DNA of 64,000 bases from Alternaria dauci (taxonomy: Eukaryota; Ascomycota; Dothideomycetes; Pleosporales; Pleosporaceae): the NCBI RefSeq assembly GCF_042100115.1, contig NC_091279.1, positions 62,001 through 126,000 of the forward strand, given 5' to 3'. Shown piece by piece: positions 1 to 14,467 of this stretch. Position 1 is the first letter of the stretch; each line of letters opens with the position of its first letter. The notes under the pieces were generated by a model, which worked only from the letters and a program-made list of their open reading frames with translations, was not told the DNA's origin and did not search any database. Both the position numbers and the translations under genes were made by a program.

Positions 1-464
1 TAAGAAAAAGAAGTATAAGTAGCTAAGGGGCTAAAGGTCTTTTAGTAAGTATTAGCTTAGGATAACTTTCTACTAGTCTTATTTATATAGAATTTAAGTT
101 CTCTAAAAGTATTTAGATTTTATAAATAGTATACTTTATATATATAACTAAGATCTTATTAAGGAATAAGCTAATTAAGTTTTAGCCTATTATAATACCT
201 TTTTCTTCCTCTTTACTTAAGAGTAGAAACTACTAAAAACTATATAGTAAGTATCCTTTACTATCCTAAAAGTTAATTATATAAGTTAACTACTAGTTTA
301 GTACTTTTATTTCTTTTAATAGTTCTACTAGTTTAAAGAATATTTAATAGTATTCTTTTTATTTAATATTATAGTAAAGCTTCTATCTATAGCCTTAATA
401 CTTAAGTTACTTTATAATAATATTATCTATTACTTATTCTTTATTATAATCTACTTATTTAAAT
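1..464. other. RIP-degraded AT-rich DNA, unassigned
   Basis: No open frame or recognisable element. The stretch is almost free of CpA and TpG and rich in TpA, TAA and TAG, as expected of repeat DNA saturated by repeat-induced point mutation. It ends where the first copy of repeat family E begins. Confidence 0.7.
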
Positions 465-1730
465 AATAAATATACTTATAAAAGATATAAGTTTAATACT
501 ATTAAAAGATACTATAATAAATTATAGTAAAGGTATATTTCTTAAATACTTAGTTTTACTATATATAGCTATATATATTTAATAAGAAATAAGTTAAAGC
601 TAAAGCCCTAACCTTTAAGTAGTTCTAAAAAGTTATAGTAATATTAAGGAGAAGAGGAGTTTAGAGAGAAGAGAAGTTTTTAAACTATAGTTTATAGCTT
701 ATATCTAGGCTTATAACTATAGTACTTAAGAATAAAGAAATATTTAAGTAACTTAAATTTTCTTCTCTTAACTCCTATATATTAATATATCTAGTATATC
801 TAGTAACTTTAAGAATATTAGTAACTCTAATATAAACGTTATTATATATAATATTATTAAAAGTATAAAGTACTTAGTTTTAGAGGGCTTAGTAACCTAT
901 TTAGTAACTATAATAGTAACTATTAAGTAGTATAGTAAGTATAAAGTTATTATTAAGATTAAACCTTTTAAAAGTAACTTTAAATATAAGTTCTAAACTT
1001 ATATTTAATCCTTTAGCCTATTATATAAGTTTACTAAAAAATAATTTAACTATATACTTAGGGTCTTAGTATTTATTATTAAAGTCCTCTTTATAAGTAC
1101 TACTATTATACTAGCTAGTAAAGGTATAAATAAAGCTAATAAGCTACTTACTCTTCTTTAGGATATATAAGTCTAGAGTATATATAATATATAAGATACT
1201 AGTACTATAATAACTAATAAGTAGTATAAGTACTTAGAGGAGGTCTATAATAGGGACTTTAAGGACTAGCTACTATATATTATAAATATTATTAAGGAGC
1301 TAAGATATATATAAGTAGTAAATAATTAGTTTAAGAATATAGAAGGCTTAGGATATAATATAATAGGATTTAGGTACGTAATAGCTATAATAGCTATAGT
1401 AGTAATATATAAGGGTACTACTACTAATATATAAGCTTCGTAGCTACTTAAAAGGAATTATAATTTTAACTATAATTATAACTATAACTATAACTATAAT
1501 TACTATAATATAATAGAGCTTCTTAATCTTTAAGTAGTATTAGTAGTAATTATAATAGTAAGGATATTAAAGTAGTATAGCTAAGTATAATATAAGTAGA
1601 GTAGATAAAAAGGTATTATAAGTAGAAAGAGACTTCTAAATATATTAGGATAGTTTAGGCTTACTTTTAAAATTTCTTAGTAATATAATATAAGATAATA
1701 CTATAAGCCCTATCCCTAAGGCCTAAGGGG
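465..1730 (+). repeat. RIP-degraded repeat family E, copy 1
   Basis: This roughly 1.27-kb stretch aligns along its length with 18,383-19,780. Shared landmarks are the AAATAATAAATATAC start, a block with GGAGAAGAGGAG, a run of ACTATAATTATA-like units near 1,460-1,500, and an end that reads CTATCCCTAAGGCCTAAGGGG. Copy 2 has a 13-14-bp target-site duplication, so E looks like a mobile element, but no coding motif is readable. Its class is unknown. Confidence 0.6.
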
Positions 1731-3634
1731 ATATTTATCTACTCTATTAACTTATTTATCTATAGGTAAAAGGCTATTAATAGTTACTACTTAATTTTTA
1801 AGATCTTATAAAGGCGCTCCTATAATAAGCTTATAAACTAACTACCTTAGTTAGATATAATTATATTAGGTAGCTAGTAGTATATAACTATATACCTAAG
1901 GAATACTTAGACTACTATCTCTATTCTTATATTAAGTAATAGGATAAAGATAGATCCTTTCCCTAGATAGTTAGTTACTACTATAAAGTTCTTTATAGGC
2001 TTTACTATTTATATAGGTGTTAGAGTGTATAAAAATACTATTATAAGGATATTAAAGTATTCCCTTAGTATAGCTAAGGAAAAGAGAAGAGTATAAGTAT
2101 TATTTATATATATACTATCTATATATATAATTAAAAATAAAAGGAATAAGTATTATATTCTTATCTTATTCTTTTTAGGTGTCCCCCTTAGTAAGTATAT
2201 ACTTAGGTTAAAATAAGATACTCCTCTTATTCTAAGTAATTACCTTATATATTAATATAAACCTCCCCTTCCTTAAGTTATAGTTCTATTAGAACTCCTC
2301 TTAGCCCTAGTACTAGTACTAGTATATATAACTTATAAGGAAGAAAAGTAAAGTAATAAGTATAAAGGAAATAAAAATAAAGAGAAACTAGAGTAAGATA
2401 AGCTAAAACTTAAAATAATTATACTAATAAAAAGCTAAATAAAGGAAATTCTAGTATTAGGTAGTATATTCTCTAGTCTAGGAGTAGTTAGAGATAGAAT
2501 CTAGGTTATAGGTCTACTACCTAGATTCTATTATTACTTCTAAGTAGCTAGTCCTTTACCTTTATTATAATTACTATAGTGTAAGGCTATTAAAGGAGTA
2601 GGTAGTACTATAATATTAGAAGCCTAGAGGCTACTTAATTATAAGTAAATTACCCTATTTAGGTTAGTAGGTAATCTAATAGAGTATATATTAGACTTCG
2701 CGAAGTTTTCTTATTTATCTAGTTCTAGAATAAGTTTATCTACTAATTACGTAATAACGTCTACTTAAGTAATATCTTTATCTTAGCTAAACTAGTTATT
2801 ACCTCTATTAGGAGCTTAGCCTTTATTATTAAAGTAAGAATAGTTAAGGATATTCTACTTAAGGATAGCTTTAAAAGTATCCTTTTCTAATTATTATTAA
2901 AAGACCTATAGGTCCTTAACTATCTTAATAATATTCTTTTATACTTCCTTTACGTATTAGATCTACTTATTTTAGCTTATCTTATTAATCTTAAAATATT
3001 TAGCCTATACTACCTTATCTTCCTATAGGAGCTATCTAATTAGAGCCTTCTAGATAGGATTACTAAATAGAATATATACGTTTACTAGGAAAGCCTACCT
3101 AATACCTCTAAACTAATTAGAGTATCTAGAAGGAGTATAAGGAGGTACTATTAAGTTATAATATAAGTTATAGATATCTTTATAAGTACCTATAGCTAGC
3201 ACCTCTATAATCCTCTTATAAACTAAAATAAACTATAAAAGGATAGTATATTATACTTTTATAGTAGGGCTAGTTAATCTATAAAGTAATAGTGAAGAGG
3301 TTATATAAGTGTCTCCCTTCTTATATATAATCTTTATCTATTTAATATTAAGATACTTTAATAAGATCTCTATAAGCTAATCCTTACTATTAACTTATCT
3401 TTTAATATAATTAGTTAAGGATTAAATACTAGCTAAGGAGTACTACCTAACGTAATCTAGGACTATCTTATAGAATCTTATTAGAATCTCTATATAGTTC
3501 TATTTATCTTTATTATTAAAGGATAATAAGCCCTATAGTATATCTTATCTAATACTATCTTAGCTTATCTATTCTAAATTAAGATCTAAATATTAGAAAG
3601 TAGTCCTATCCCTAGTAACTATATACTTTATATA
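1731..3634. other. RIP-degraded DNA, unassigned
   Basis: AT-rich sequence with stops in all frames. I found no terminal repeats, no transposase or reverse-transcriptase motif and no second copy in the window. It is probably the remains of an older repeat. Confidence 0.5.
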
Positions 3635-4308
3635 GTATATTTCCTAAGTAAGTTAGTAACCTAAGTAAGTTAGTAATACTAAACTAGTATACTACTTATA
3701 TATAGTAATTATATAATATCTTAACTATAACTAGGCTAAAGGATATCTATTAATATATATATATATATTTTACTATCTTTAATATAAAAGTATAGTATAT
3801 TTAAAGCTCTAATTAAGCTATTATAATATATAATATACTTTAAAGTACTTTTTTTAAATAATGTATTAGAAAATATATATAATATAACTATAAAGTAAAC
3901 TTAAAGCGCCTAATAAAACTTAAAGAGGAGGCTATAGTCTAGTAGATTCTTAAGTAGTCTACTTAAGGTATTACGCCCTTAAGGTCTATTATATAAGAAA
4001 TAGTAGATACACTCCTCTAATTATATAGTAGTAACCCTATTAGTAAGAACTAAGTTAATAACTTTATTAAGTAAACTCCTAAGCTCTAAAAGTATTAGAG
4101 CTAACTATATAACTACTAGTATACTACCTATAAGGATCCTATAGCTTTTAAGTACTAGTTTAACTTAATATAAGTAATAAAACTAAAATAGAGGATTATA
4201 GATAGAAATATCTATAACTTTAATAAGACTAGGTTAATAATAAGTATAATTTTATTATAGATAATAATTACTAGCTTAGGAGTAGCTAAAAGAAAGAAGA
4301 TAATCTAG

Positions 4309-4759
4309 TATTATATAGGGGTTTACTATACTTTCCTAAGCTTAGTCCTTTTAAAGGTAGGATAGGTTTAGGTAATAGTCTATAAGGTAGCGTATAGAAT
4401 AATTAGGTAGAAAAGAGTTATTATTATTAACTAAGAGTATAACGATACTAATTCTATAAATAATAGAATAACTAGTTAATAATCTATATAAGAGATAAAC
4501 TATTTAAGTTAACTATAATAAGTGTAATAATAAGATCTAATACATTCTTATACCTATTACCTTTAGGTCCTACTATCCCTTCTATCCCTTCTACTATAGA
4601 TAGTTATAATAGCGCTACTATCCTAAGGTACTCTACTATCCTAGATATTAGATCTTAGCGTAATAGTATATTATATAACTTAGTGTGCCCTACACTTAGC
4701 CTTCCTTTATCTATAGCTTCCCTTATATAAGGAGGATTTAACCTTTATTACTTATAATA
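4309..4759 (-). repeat. 3' LTR of gypsy family A
   Basis: Nearly identical to 10,959-11,409 and of the same length; most differences are C/T or G/A as expected from RIP. Other pieces of this LTR lie at 15,305-15,544 (inverted) and 63,689-63,950. Confidence 0.9.
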
Positions 4760-7359
4760 TTATCCCCCCCCTTAGGTATATCGTCCTAATACCCTAGATT
4801 ATTATTTCTCTATACCTAGTCTAGTAGTAGAGGTGTAGGATTAGGTATTCCTATAGTATTATATCCTCTCTTCTTCCCTTTCCTTACCTCTCCTAACTAT
4901 ACCTAAGGTTCTATCTTCCTACTATTCTTATCTCTAAAGCTTAACTACTAAGCGTTATACTTATACTAATTACGTAAAAGAGTAGGGTTTAGAGATATCT
5001 TTTTATTATAAGTATTATAAGGAAAAGAACCTTTATTACTTTATAGATACTAAGTTAGGTTACTACGCTAGTTATATTTTAGTAAAGGCTAAGTATAGCC
5101 TATTTATTTCTAAAGAAGAATAGAAGAAGGTTTAGTATAAGAAATATATAAAGTATCTAGAGGTTATATAGCTAGAAGCTTAGCTAGCTTAAAGTAAGTT
5201 AGAGCTTTTAGAGGCTAAGGCGTAAGAGTAAGTATTTACTAATTAAGATCTTACTATTCTAAATCTTTAGGACTACGCGAAAGAGTAAGCTAAGGGGAAC
5301 TCTACCCTTAGTATAGACTTTTAGTTAACTAAACTATTACTACTTAGACTATTAACTAACTTAGGCTAGTTATAGGATAATACTTCTTTTAATCCTTTTT
5401 CTAAATTCTTTTCTTCCCTTAAGGACCTAGTCCTCCCTTCTCTAAGTATCTTTAATAGTACTTATATACCTATAACTTATAGTTTATTAAATTTTCCTTT
5501 AGTTCCTAAGTATTCTAGCTCTCTAGCTATCCTAGCTACTTAACTAAGTATTTCTACTAATAACTAATTTTCTATAAGTCCTTAATTTCTTTAACCTTAT
5601 ACTTATTATCTTTAAGCTCTATATTAGTAGCTAGCTTAGTATCTAGAGGTACTCTTTCTAAGAGTTTCTTATAACAGATAAGGTAGATACGTATACCTAG
5701 TAAGAGTTAGAGTTTATAATTTATATTACCTATTTCCTTTAGAACCTTAAATAGTCTTACTTAGAGGTTATCTAGTTTCTTACTTAGTTACTTAATTTTT
5801 AAGTTTTATTATAATAAGAAAACTTTATCCCCCTTCTTAAAGGTTAGTCCCTTAATCCTTTACTTATTAGCTACCTTAGCTATTATAAGGTTCCTATAAG
5901 CTATATTCTTACTTAATTTATTATATAGCTCTCGCATTAAGTAGGCCTTATTATCTACTCTTACTATAATACTTTCTATATCTTTTAGATCTTAATAAGT
6001 AACTAGTTTATATCTATAGTTCGCGTAGTATAGTAAGTACTTAGTTATTATAGACCTAGTACTATTATAGGCTAATTATACTATTAGTAAGAGTTTAACC
6101 TAGTTATCTTATAGCTTATTAGTGTATATCCTTAGATACTATTCTAGTATCTAGTTCGTTCTTTCTATCTAGCTATCTATTTTAGGGTAGAAGCTAGTTA
6201 ATAGCTTCTTCTTTATACTTAATTTTACTAAGAATATATTCTAATACTTAGAAGTAAATAGTTTATTATAATTAGTAATAAACTCTTTAGGTATCCTATA
6301 TTCTAATATTAGTGCCTTACTAACCTTATATACGTATTCCTCTACTATAATAGTCTCTTCTATAGGTATAAACTTTACTCCTTTTATATATTAGTATATA
6401 ATAACTAAGATTATATTAAATAATCTTCTAAATCCTAGTTTAAATAATTTTAGGAGCTTTAGTATAAAGTCTATTATTATACTACTCTATAGTCTTATTA
6501 GTAGTAGTGGGGGTTATAATAGGCTATAAGAATTATATCTCTTAGGCTTATTCTAGTAATAAGCTAAATAGTTACTTAGAATACTCTATACCTTTACTTA
6601 TAAGTATAGTTTTATAAATATATTTACTAAACGTCTAACCATCTCTTATAGTAATATATATTTATACTCTATAGACTTATATAGTTCTTTAATAAGATTT
6701 AATCTTATATATAGAAGTATATATATTTAATTACTTTAAATTATATCTTAGTACTCTTACTTATCTTATAATAGTTTATTAGAGCTATTTTCTTTAGGCT
6801 TAAACTACTAGCTAGCTACTCTCTACTACTACTACTACTAAAGTATTTCTACTTACTTAGCTACCTTAGCTATCCTAGCTAGTTCTAGCTAGTTATAATA
6901 TAGTATACTATTAGGTATCTTCTTAAATATAGTGTTATATAGTTCCTTATAACTTTCTTTACGTAAGTTAGATCTCCTACTTAGAGTATCTACTACTCTA
7001 TTAAGTATTCTAGCGTAGTGTATTATCTTAAAGTTAAACTAAGCTAGTATCTTAGCCTATTAGACTTATTATTAGTTAAGTTTCTTTATTATTATAAAAC
7101 CTACTAGGTTCTAGTAATTAGTAAAAACCTTAATCTAGTATAGTAGTCCTAGTAAATAGACTTCCTACTATTTAAAGGTATTAACTACTCCTAGTAGCTC
7201 CTTATTATAAATGTTATAGTTAAGTTCTACTCTAGAGAACTTCCTTAAGTAGTAGAATACTAGTCTCTACTTCTTATCTAGGTACTACTATAATAATATA
7301 GCTCTAAGTGTATAATCTAACGCGTCTATCTTAACTTATATTTCTTATTTTAGGTTATA

Positions 7360-8120
7360 TATCTCTAGTATAGGTGCTTAAAGGAATATTTACTTAATTT
7401 AATTAAAAGCTTCCTAATATTCCTTATTCTATTTAAAACTAATTTCTTTCTTTATAATCTTAGAGAGGGGTATTATAATCTTTAAGTAATCCTTAATAAA
7501 TTTTTAGTAGTAATTAGTAAATCCTAGGAAGGATTATATATCCTTAACTATTTTAGGCGTTAGCTACTCCTATATAGCTACTATTTTCTTTAGGTTTATC
7601 TTTACTCCCTCTATAGATATTATAAAGCCTAGGTATTCTATTTCCTTTATATAGAATTCGCACTTCCCTAGCTATAGGTATAGCTTATATTCCTTAAGCT
7701 TCCTTAGCACTTTCTTTACATACTCTATATATTCTTCTAGTATCCCGCTAGTGTAAACTAGTATATTATTAATATATACTATAATAAAGATCCTAAGGTA
7801 TTTATAGAGCGCATTATTAATAACTAATTAAAATATTACTAGGGTATTTATTAACCTAAATAGTATTACTATATACTTAAATAGTCTATATTTTGTCTTA
7901 AACACTATTTTTTATTTATATCCTTCCTTAATCCTAATTTAGTAAAATCCTTCCTAAACGTTAAACTTTATAAACTACTTAGCTCCTTAGAGTTAATCTA
8001 TAAGCTTAATAATTAGTAGTAAGGGATATTAGTTCTTCTAAGTAATACTATTTAACTTATAGAAATTAATATATAGTTACTACTTCTTATTAAGCTTTTT
8101 TATAAATAAGATAGGTAAGG
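7360..8120 (-). pseudogene. Ty3/gypsy reverse transcriptase relic (pol)
   Basis: Minus-strand translation shows a Ty3/gypsy reverse transcriptase in the right order. There is a substrate-binding block near 8,110-8,000 (LYINFYKLNSIT), the catalytic box near 7,785-7,761 reading VYINNILVY, where the canonical YxDD aspartates are Asn through G-to-A change, then KCEFYIKEIEYLGF and SFLGFTNYY. Stops appear where Gln or Trp codons are expected. RNase H and integrase should follow towards lower coordinates and gag and protease towards higher ones, but I could not delimit them. Non-functional. Confidence 0.85.
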
Positions 8121-10958
8121 CTATTAAGCCTAATCCTAGTTAGATAAATCCTTTCTTTAGATTCTTCTAGATATAATCCCTTAGCTTAGTATTATACTTA
8201 GGTAATATAGGATATATAAGTCTTAGGCTTAGCTTTACCCCTTTATTAAAGATAATCTTATAATCCTAATCCTAATAGTTTACTAAGTCTATAGCTTTAT
8301 TTTCCTTAAAGAGTTCTCTAAACTTATTAATTTAATACTCTTTTAGTATCTCTAATAGTAAGGGTCCTTCCTTTATAGTTATAACTTATCTTATCTAGAT
8401 AACTCCTACTCTCTAAAGGTCTTTCTTATAGATTCTCTTAATCTTATAAGGTAAGATCTTACTAAACCTCCTATCTTAGGTTAAGCTCTAGTCTTTTAGG
8501 CTTACTCTTCTATATACTCTAGTAACCTTATATATAAGTTCTCTTCTAAGTATTATTTATTTTTACTAATTAATAGTAGGGTTATAGGTATCTAGCTAAT
8601 TATAACCTATTAATATATCTAGTCTACCTAGATCTATAATATTAATATTTATTTAGTACTCTATACTAGCTATCTATAGCTTTATTAATTTAGTTTCTAT
8701 CTATATTATACTATCTCTATATTCTATAGGCTTTTTATTAGCTAGTACTACTAGTACTAGATTCTTCTTAATCTAGTAGGGTACTCTATACTTCTCTACT
8801 ACTTAGGGTAAGATTATTATTTATATAGCCCTACTATCTATAAGCGCCTTAATATTCTATCCCTATATAGATATAGTTATAAGTAACTACTTTACCTAAC
8901 TATTAGTATCCTATACCTTCCTAAGGGTTATTTTAGGTGCGCCTTTACTAGTAAGACCTTATCCCTAGTAGTATCTTAGTTTTTTAACTACTTCTCTCCC
9001 TTATACTTAGGGAAATAGCCTATATTATTCTTTAAGCTATAGTATATTAAGTACCTATTATTATAATAGAAGCTCTAATAGATATTCTAATAAGGGATCT
9101 CTTCTCTTACTATCCTTTCTTTAGGTATAGTCCTCTAGACCTTATAAATTAAGTAGTCTTTTACTTTATAAATATTTAATAAGAGTATAATATAGTAGTA
9201 GTTATCTACTTATTATACCTTTTTAAGTTAGTCTCTATAAAAAGTATATCTATTTCTATATTATATCTTTAGAAGTATTTTATAGATCTCTACCTTCTTT
9301 AGTTTATAGAAGTAGTAGTTATTTACTAAATACTTATTTACCTAAAGATTTAAGTAATAGTATTACTTTTAGTCTAACCTATATTCCTTTTTATCCTTCT
9401 TATAGTACTTATAGTTAATCTTATAATTATACTAATATAAATCCTTATAATCCTTAGTATCTTCTACTTTAGAAGCTTCTTAGTCCTTAACCTTAGCTAA
9501 TAGGTCTCTAAAGTAAGGTTATTAGTATACTACCTAGTAACTAATATCCTTAGTATTCTTACTAGTAATAATAACTTATCCTTAGATATTATAGTTATTA
9601 GTATAGTATATATTACTACTATAAATCTAGTATTAGTTATTAGCTAGTTAGTTTAATATAGCTTAGCCCTTAATCTTCTAGTTATTATTCTTTAATTTAT
9701 CTTTAGCTAAAGCCTTAGGCTACTAAATTATTATAAATCTTTCTTTAGTTACTTAGCGTACCTTATTATAAAGGTCTAAGTTACTTAGGTTATTATCTAG
9801 TTCTAATAAAGTTAGGTAAGGTATACCTTATCTAATTATCTAGATCCTAATAGCTACTTATTTAATTTATTCTTTCTTATAGTCTTATATAAAGTATCCT
9901 ATCTTACTATATTAAAGATATACTTTATTATTATAACGCCGCTAGCGTTCTTCCTTAAAGAGACTATCTTATCTCTATCCTTAGGTCTTCTTATCTTTAG
10001 GTTTATCTTATACCTTACTAGTTATAATAGTATTACTATCCTTATTATACCTATTATACTACTTCTTAGTATTAGCTATTATTAGCTAAAATTATCTTTT
10101 CTACTAAGACTATTCCTATAAGTAGTTATTTATATATGTAGCTAGCTTAATTAGAGCTTATAGTGTTCTAAGCTTATTATAGTATATAAGGCTATCCTTA
10201 ATATTTTCTTTTAGGCCTACTTTAAATACTATTTAAAGTACTATATTATCTTAATTAATCTAAGCCTATAGTTACTTAAACTCTACTATATATATAGATA
10301 TAGACTTAGTTTACCTTAGGAGAGTAATTTTCTTCTCTACTTAGTTCTTAGCGTCTACTTCTTTAAAGATATATCCTATCTCTTACTTAAATTTACTCTA
10401 ACTAGTAAATATAGCTTTAGTTTCCTCTCTAGTTCCCTAGTATTCTATATTTAGTAGATAGTTATCTACGTAGGGTTATATCTAGTTTAAGGCTTATCCC
10501 TTTATATATATACTTACTATAAGGATCTTATCCTAGTTACTTAGTACTTTATTAAATTTATAATAGAGATTAACTTAAGTAAGGAATATATATAACTCCT
10601 CTTATCCTTTATTATATTTCTTAGGCGCTACTATCTTAGGTTTCTTAATAGTAGGTAATCTTTTATTAGGTATAGCTATTAGCTAACTTATAAGCTAATT
10701 AATTATATCTTATATTCTAGCTATCTACTAAGCCTAGATATAGGCTAGCTACCTAAGATTCCTAAGTTCTCTAATACTTAGGCTATCCTCTATCTTAGAG
10801 TTAGATACATTAAGTATCTTATTATTACGTAGCACCTACGTTAAAGGTCCTAGACCCTAGGCTATATTATTCTAAGTAGTTCTATAGGATACTATTACTA
10901 AATCTTAATTAGGCAATTCTGTTAGTTAAACATCTACTAATATCTAAGGTAGTTAAAG

Positions 10959-11409
10959 TGTTACATAGGGGTTTACTATACTTCTCTAAGCTTAGTCCTT
11001 TCTAAGGCGAGATAGGTTTAGGTAATAGTTTATAAGGTAGCGTATAGAATAATTAGATAGAAAAGAGTTATTATTATTAACTAAGAGTATAACGATACTA
11101 ATTCTATAAATAATAGAATAACTAGTTAATAATCTATATAAGAGATAAACTATTTAAGTTAACTATAATAAGTGTAATAATAAGATCTAATATATTCTTA
11201 TACCTATTACCTTTAGGTCCTACTATCCCTTCTATCCCTTCTACTACAGATAGTTATAATAGCGCTACTATCCTAAGGTGCTCTACTATCCTAGATATTA
11301 GATCTTAGCGTAATAGTATATTACGTAACTTAGTGCACCCTACACTTAGCCTTCCTTTATCTATAGCTTCCCTTATATAAGGAGGATTTAACCTTTATTA
11401 CTTATAATA
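10959..11409 (-). repeat. 5' LTR of gypsy family A
   Basis: A 451-bp LTR, less mutated than its partner. It keeps CA/TG dinucleotides in TGTTACATAGGG and ACTACAGATAG, which shows the pre-RIP state. Confidence 0.9.
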
Positions 11410-12704
11410 TCTAGCTAGGTAACTATAAGTAGGTTACTATTATCTAAGGCGTTAGGGCTATAGGTTACCTACTCCTACCCTTTATTATCTTTATAGGTAG
11501 TATACTTATTAACGTCTAGTTTAAAGACCTACTACGTAATTAGATCCTTAAAGTAAGCCCTAATAGTTAGATAAATAACTAGCTTACTTTTATTTAGTTA
11601 GACTACTTTATTAAGTATATAAGATTAAGCGCTATAGGTATATACTAATTACTTATAGTTAATAAGTATAAGAGTTATAACTTACTTAAATTCTAGGATC
11701 TTTATAAAGAGAGGAATATTATTATTTACTATATACCTTTATATTTATTATACTTACTATAACTTCTTTATATTAATTACTTTATACTATTAAAGTATAA
11801 GTATAGTAATTAAATCTTATCTTTAGTATATAACTATATTTATTTTATTAATAAAGATTCCTTCCTCTAAATATTTAAGCTAGCTTTTAAATAGTCTTTA
11901 ATAGTAAAAAATATTAAGATAGGCTTTAGAGGTACTAGACTAATCTTATATAACTAAGAAGCTATTTTATTAAAGCTTAATATAAGGTTATAGATATTAG
12001 GCCTAGCTATTAATATATACTATCCTACACTATAATTAGTAGTTTACTAATTATATATACCTTTTTAGTTATATAGTATAGTAGTATAGGGCTACGTTCT
12101 AATAAAAGACTTTAGTACTATTATTACTAGTATAAGGTATATAGGAGGTATAGATACTATATAATATATATAAAATTAATATATAATCTATACTTATTTA
12201 ATAAAGGATCTAAAACTATTAAAGGTCCTCTATAAGTTTATTAGATAAAAAGATTAAGTAGCTAAGTAAAGGTATATAATAGATTATAGATAATATAGTA
12301 TTATTATAAAAGGGATAAGTATATATATAAAGTATAATTAATAACCTTATAGAGTATTAGTTAAGAATATATTAGTATATTTAAATAGAGGAGACCCTAA
12401 TAGTTAGAGAAGTATAAGATATAATTACTAAGAGGGTAGATAGGGAGTATAATACTAGTAAAGGGCCTATAGGTAAGGTATATAGCGTAAGGTACTATAG
12501 ATATTATAGTAAAAAAGGATATAACTCCTATACCTATAAGGTAGAAATAGATAATACTAAGGATAGTAATAAGTTTAAAGAATAAATTAGCTTACTAGGA
12601 TTCTTAATAAGTACGTTACGTATTATAAGATAGTTACGCGTAGGTATTACGCTAGTTTAGTATTAGTAACTTACTTAGGGTAGTAACTTACTTATAAAAT
12701 ATAT

Positions 12705-12894
12705 TATATCTTATCTCTAGTAGGTTTATAATACTATTATATATCTTTAGTATCTACTATTTATATTATACTATATATATACTAGTAGTACTAAATATAA
12801 GTATAAGCCTATAGCTACTTAGCTAGTACTTTATTTTAAAAAAGTTTTTAAAGATACTATAATAATAAAAAAAGTCTATAAAGGATAAAGTTAA
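12705..12894 (-). repeat. Fragment of the A-tailed element (5' end only)
   Basis: Matches the high-coordinate ends of the copies at 16,750-18,134 and 60,776-62,153, including CTTATCTCTAGTAGG and the terminal GTCTATAAAGG...TTAA. It begins directly at the TA flank of the Fot1 copy. Confidence 0.65.
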
Positions 12895-14270
12895 GTACTA
12901 CTAGTATAAGGTGTTAATATAAGATTAGTATAAGTAATAAGTTTACTTACTATACTAGCTACCTATCTATTATACTATAGTAGTTATACTTAGAATTTAC
13001 TAGCACCTTTATAAATATATAGCTACTTAGTAGTATAGGAATTAAGAAAGGTAATTTATTTATTTCTTATACTAAAGGCTCTATTACGTAAGGCTACTTT
13101 TAATTTATTACTACTACTACTATATTCTACTCTTAGTTACCTTATAGACTAAAGGCTACTAGTTTTCTAAGTTAATACTACTTAGATTTATTTATAAAAG
13201 GTAGTTATAAGTAATAGTATTTACTTTATACTATAAGAGAATAGTAAAAGTTAGCTCTATATTCTAATAGTATACTAAAGAAAGTAATAAAAATAATTCT
13301 TACTATTCTTTTTATATATAAACTATAGGTTAAGAGTAAGTTCCTTATTAATAGTAATAATAAGAGAAGTAATTATATTAAGACCTTAGTACCCTTCTAG
13401 CTAAGCTATATCCTATATATTATACTTTACTAGTTATCTTATAAAGATTTTCTATAAGACTACTATATTTAAGTAATCCCTCTATATATAACTATTATAT
13501 ATATAGTATATATATATACTATCTTATTAATATAATTTTAATCTTTTACTATTTATCTAAGTTATAAGTTTATACCTTATACTATTTCTTTACTAAGTAT
13601 TACTCTCCCCCTTAGGTCCTCTCTTTATACTTACTTTATCTACTATTCCTATTTTAATATTAGTATTATAGTCTTATTTAGGGGTTATTACTATACTTAA
13701 GTATCCCCCCTACTTTAGTTTAAAACCTATTTAAACCTTAGGAAGAAATTAGAAAAGGGCTTATTCTTACCTTATCTACGGGTATCTAGTACTACTTATA
13801 CCTTCTTATAACTATAGTTATCCTTATAGTAGAATTAAAGGTAATCTAGAAAACTTATAAGGTTATATTTATAGTTAGGATTACCTTATTTATAAGTTAA
13901 TACTACTTTCTACTTTACTTAAGTATTTAGGTTTACTTATATAAACTTATATTAATTTTTAATATTACTAATAAACTCTATATTAGATTTTACTTAAGAA
14001 ATTATTACTATTAACTAAGCCTTAAAGGAGGCCTTATTACTATTAAAGCGTTTACTTATAAAGAGTAGTTTTTATTTCTTAGAATTTAGTTTAGGTTAGA
14101 ATAAATTATAAAAAGTAAGCTTAAAAGATATAGTACTAAGTTAAGTTAGATTATAAGTAACTATATAAAGGGATTTAATTTCCTAAGTAAGGTTTTAGAT
14201 TATTAGGTTTAGTAATACTAATATATATCCTTCTTACTCTATATACTTACCTAAGGTAGTATTATTATAA
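12895..14270. other. RIP-degraded DNA, unassigned
   Basis: AT-rich and stop-ridden. Some plus-strand stretches loosely resemble a retroelement polyprotein, but I could not support a family. No terminal repeats found. Confidence 0.4.
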
Positions 14271-14467
14271 CTTATATAAGGGAGTATTACTACCTAGAGG
14301 ATACTAGGCCTAGTTAGGCCTAGCTCCTCTCTTAGCTCTCTCTCCTCTTACTATATTTTCCTCTCTTCCCTCTTCCTCTCTTTTAGAGGTTATCTACTAT
14401 TCTCTATTCTAAATATAAGTTATATTTATAACTATCTTACCCTTCTATATATAATATCTACCTTATA
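14271..14467 (+). repeat. 5' LTR of gypsy family D
   Basis: Direct repeat of 35,761-35,957. Ends are approximate because RIP has altered both copies. Confidence 0.7.

Larger units (their letters stand above)
4309..11409 (-). mobile_element. Ty3/gypsy LTR retrotransposon (family A), RIP-dead
   Basis: A 7.1-kb element bounded by two 451-bp direct LTRs (4,309-4,759 and 10,959-11,409) and a 5-bp target-site duplication TCTAG (4,304-4,308 and 11,410-11,414). The right LTR keeps a TG start (TGTTACATAGGGG) that RIP has turned to TA in the left one. The polypurine tract lies as a C-run at 4,763-4,771, next to the low-coordinate LTR, so the element points to the minus strand, in agreement with its pol relic. 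It sits inside the Fot1 copy at 3,635-12,704; comparison with the uninterrupted Fot1 copy gives the empty site. Confidence 0.9.
3635..12704 (+). mobile_element. Fot1/pogo-type DNA transposon, RIP-dead, split by a gypsy element
   Basis: The left part (3,635-4,308) and right part (11,415-12,704) match the uninterrupted copy at 57,736-59,697 end to end. Together they total about 1,964 bp against 1,962 bp in that copy. Inverted ends of roughly 55-60 bp contain AGTAACCTAAG and the element is flanked by TA, both typical of Fot1/pogo (Tc1-mariner superfamily). The transposase frame is on the plus strand in the right part and full of TAA/TAG. The gap is filled by the retroelement at 4,309-11,409. Confidence 0.85.
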
